From Apostichopus japonicus (lineage: Eukaryota; Echinodermata; Holothuroidea; Aspidochirotida; Stichopodidae), in NCBI RefSeq assembly GCF_037975245.1, contig NC_092579.1, forward strand, positions 28,706,166 to 28,770,165: a stretch of DNA of 64,000 nucleotides. Reading direction: 5' to 3'. How positions within the stretch are numbered: the first letter of the stretch is position 1; each line of letters starts with the position of its first letter. Both the position numbers and the translations under genes were made by a program. Positions 52,806-64,000 of this stretch are shown one piece after another. The notes below the pieces were generated by a model. The model worked only from the letters and a program-made list of their open reading frames with translations. It had not been told where the DNA came from and searched no databases.

Positions 52806-55800
52806 ATTTTTTGTGTCTCTAATGTACTTGCCGTTGCGCTGTCCTATAAACCGTTCGCCACAATGATGATATGCGCATAGACATTTTTACCAAAGAGTGT
52901 GTGGGGGAAGGAGGGAGGGAGGGGAGCTGGATAATGGTGGGATCGGGTAATTTTGGGGACCGTAATCAGCTGATAAGTTTAGTTGTAGAGATGAAATTCT
53001 TAAAACCGACGCGACACAGTCTACACAGAAGGACTAACAGAATGAACATCACTGCTAGTTCAGTACAAGACTCCGTACATTTCGAAATCCGCCACTAGTA
53101 TTGAAAGAGCGTTCTTAGTACTTCCTGACTGTAGAGATGACATGCCGGAAATCATTGACTCATATTAACATATACGAACTGATTGATGTTTTCGTTTTAA
53201 TGATGGAAGGTTAGCTCCAATGTTTTCTTTAATATCTTGTTTCTTATAAGAATACCTCTTCCCGTGCCAACACTCCCCTTCCCCCTCCTCCGGACCATGT
53301 ACTACGCGTCAATCTCACTATATTAATGTTTTTGATAGCTCAACATATTAATTACATTATTAATGCTGTCTGAATATGACACATACAACAAGAATTACCC
53401 ACAAAAGTCATATGTTATCGATCATAACAGACACTTATCATGCAAGCATAATATGCAAATCAGGCCCTAAAAATAGTAAGTTGCTTTATATCAGGGAGTA
53501 ATAATGTTATTAGAGAAAACCGACAGATTTGGTCTGAAGTTGACGTGAGTCGATATATTACCGTTTTATTTTCTTCCTTTGTTTTGTTATGGAAGAAGAC
53601 AGGTTTTCTCAATATGTAGGGCTATGGAGGAGAGTGGCCAGGAGAGTAGTAATCTGGTAATCCTATATACAGGCATATATAGGGCATGGTATACTATAGA
53701 CTCTAAATATATAGCCCTACATATAGTTCTATGCGTATAAAGCCCTTTATATAGTCATATAAATACATAGATATAATGCTCTTTGTATACTTTGATCTAC
53801 ATAGGTTTATGTGTGAACCTACATCGCATGTTAACTTCTCACAAAAGAAGCTTAAATGCCACACTAAAACTTGTGGCGAGCATTCACAAAGAATGGGGGT
53901 AAGGTGGGGTGGGGTGAGAGTGGAGTGTGGATGGACCGGGGATACATAAAAAACTAGTAGTAAGACTATTATAGCAGCATTGTAACGATTAACTTGCGCC
54001 GGGCCCGGGCCAAGTACTAATGGGGCTCCTATCTAGTATATAGCCAATTATTTACCTCTTCAACATTTGGACCAATCACACAAGAAGCCCAGACAGAATT
54101 AGACAGAAACACAGAGACAAAATGGGAACTTAGGAGATTATATTATCTTAATTGCTTGTATTTTCATAAAATATCGCAAAGTGAGATTAGCTGCCTCATC
54201 TTCTGGATGATACATATTGAACATGTCCCTTCCCTTGTGAATGCAATGTGCTGGGTGTACATTTTGAGGGGGAGGGGGAAAGGGGAGGGGATCCTAAGGT
54301 ACCATGGCCTCAACCCTCTGGCGCTTCAGAGCCATATACCCGGATGTTTTCAACCATGCGTGCAGAGAGTCATCGCTATATAGTAAGCTTCGAACCAGTG
54401 ACACGAATTATGCGTCATTTTGTTTAACCTATAACAACAAATATATGAAAACGGACGGAAATGGGGGAATACGTAAAAAAAAAAAACACTGCACAGTTTA
54501 TATATTTAGTGTCATGAACCTTTCACGGTTCGGGTAACTATTGCACCTTTAAGCAATTGACCTTTGAAAATCGGAAATCAACTCTACGTTTTTTGAAAGA
54601 AAAACGCTATAATTATTAGCCATCTAGGTTCTTCCATTTTGTTCTTATTGATCTGTTAACCAATAACTGAATAAACAAGAACGGATAACTTATGACTTCA
54701 TGATTTTTTTCGGGTAAATCCCTCTTGTTTTTGGAAAGCGCTCGAAAAGTCTATATCTTACTTAAACAATCATTTCAATGGAATTAGACAGATATGTGTG
54801 GTAAAATTTCGCCATGATTCAGTGACCACGATAAAAAAAATGTAAAAAAACCAACGTCACGAAATTATTTCAAGGGATATTCTAGTGTCAGAAAATAGAA
54901 TACTAATACAAACATATTCCCACAATGCAACGTTGAAAACCTATTCTCAGATTAGGCGTTCTTTAATTATATATATTATGTTTCTCAAGTTGCTGCAGTA
55001 TTAGGCTTGACTTACTTTTAAATTTTTAGAGAAACCTGCCACCTGAAAAATAGATTATAATCATTGGTTTGTAATGGCAAAATGGCTAATTTACTTCCCT
55101 ATGAATAACCCTCCCTAAATAACAAGTTCTCTGCATGGTTCATTGCACAACTAACAGAAAACAACTCTACCAGCCTTGCCTGCTATTTGAAACTATTGTT
55201 CACACCTTTAAACTATATATACCTATCATACCGTGTGATATTAATCATTTTCAATGCTGTTTACGTGTATAGGCATATGAGCGTTTATACTGAGCTGAAT
55301 ACCTTTGTACGTTAGTATTACAAGGTTTTTCAGACCCTAAGTATCTATATAAAAATACGCGACACTGGAACCATACGGAGAGCAAAAGCACGGGAATTAT
55401 TTTAACTTCATGGCTTATTGGTGAGCGGAATCTTAATGGCACCCAAAAGTAACTTTTTTATACAGGCCTTGGACTGCGCAGACTAAAGTGTTTCCGCTTG
55501 TGGAAAGCGTCTTAAAAACATTGCATGCGGTGAAGTTTTCCGTAATGACGTCAACTTTACATGTTGGATTTCAACACATATAACTATAACTGCTAAAAAT
55601 ACGGATTTCTCATTATACTATACTGCTGTGGAATATACGTTTTGGAGACCTCTGTTTTTATAGATATATATCTAGGCATGTAGCCTATATAAGCAAATGC
55701 GAAACGTCAAGTTTATGTTATAAACACTGCATTATTAGCCCATGCAGAACAAACTGCACACCCACTTGACTCTTATGTCTTCGGTATATATTGTACAGGT

Positions 55801-56159
55801 ACACCAGTCAACAGAGATACCACAGCACACATTGGGCATTGGCAGAGTATTTACGCCAAATACCTCAGACAGGAAGCAATACTCTGGATTCCTACAGGTC
55901 TTTCCTATATATACATATCAAATGAAGTTATTCATGTTCGTTTGTTCATTTAACGCAGAAGTAATCATCCAGTGACGTATACGTATAGTAAACTGTACAG
56001 TTTGCTATGTACCTGTATTGCTGTTAAATTTTACGGGAGGAATTTTTACATATCTTGGTTATTTTTTCTTTTGTCAAATTAAGTAGAGAACTTGATTAAT
56101 CTGTCACTCTGGCTTGCGCACAAGTTATTCAACAATCCTCTACCATTATTGGTAGTAGG
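52806..56159. other. Intergenic, 5' flank of the PH-domain gene
   Basis: AT-rich sequence without recognisable exons. It includes a cluster of TATATAGxCCT/ATATAG words at 53660-53790 and poly-A runs near 54475 and 54830. Confidence 0.5.
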
Positions 56160-63863
<7,704 letters not shown>

Positions 63864-64000
63864 GTAAGTACATTCATTATACAGTGATGTCAAGGATAAA
63901 CGATCAAGAATTAATTTGTTACCAAATACTGTATATCAATGATGTTTTACTTGACCAACACGAACGTATATTGTCGGTGTGCACCATATGTATATGACTT

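Overview
This window is nuclear DNA of an intron-rich animal: A+T-rich, with canonical GT/AG introns, TTAGGG-type telomere-like repeats and a dense mix of hAT transposons, LINEs and tRNA-derived repeats. The protein families and exon structures fit a marine invertebrate, most likely a deuterostome such as an echinoderm. That placement is inference; no diagnostic marker fixes the species.

Genes. (1) 195-1594 (-): the first two coding exons of a short-chain dehydrogenase of the RDH8/HSD17B1 group; the gene runs off the left edge. (2) 10877-29591 (-): complete SRP68, 12 coding exons, 601 residues. (3) 35041-44294 (-): complete PGS1, 10 coding exons, 605 residues, the first enzyme of mitochondrial phosphatidylglycerol/cardiolipin synthesis. 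(4) 44371-49122 (+): complete NDUFAB1, the mitochondrial acyl carrier protein, 4 coding exons, 153 residues. PGS1 and NDUFAB1 start 76 bp apart, head to head, and probably share a promoter; both products act in mitochondria. (5) 56160-63863 (+): the first three coding exons of a PH-domain adaptor (DOK/IRS-like), including a 34-nt micro-exon; the gene continues past the right edge. Exon boundaries were set by hand from splice consensus, and every junction keeps the reading frame.

Mobile DNA. At least five elements have matching terminal inverted repeats and perfect 8-bp target duplications (27099-28238, 31010-32272, 45894-47549, 52438-52805, 58336-58960), and two more have near-perfect ones (31353-31744 nested inside the second, and 39844-40304). 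These are hAT hallmarks, and 31010-32272 still carries a frameshifted hAT transposase C-terminus. There are also a Tx1/L1-like LINE remnant (about 5380-7000, +), an APE-type LINE remnant inside SRP68 (about 12490-15620, -), a foldback element (50305-50470), a MITE carrying telomere-like repeats (44746-45030), a tandem array of six tRNA-like units (7490-8490) and other tRNA-like sequences.

Other structure. SRP68 introns hold several tandem arrays, one built from the end of exon 3 plus its splice donor. The stretches 1595-4880, 32273-35040, 49123-56159 and most intron space hold no gene I can support.
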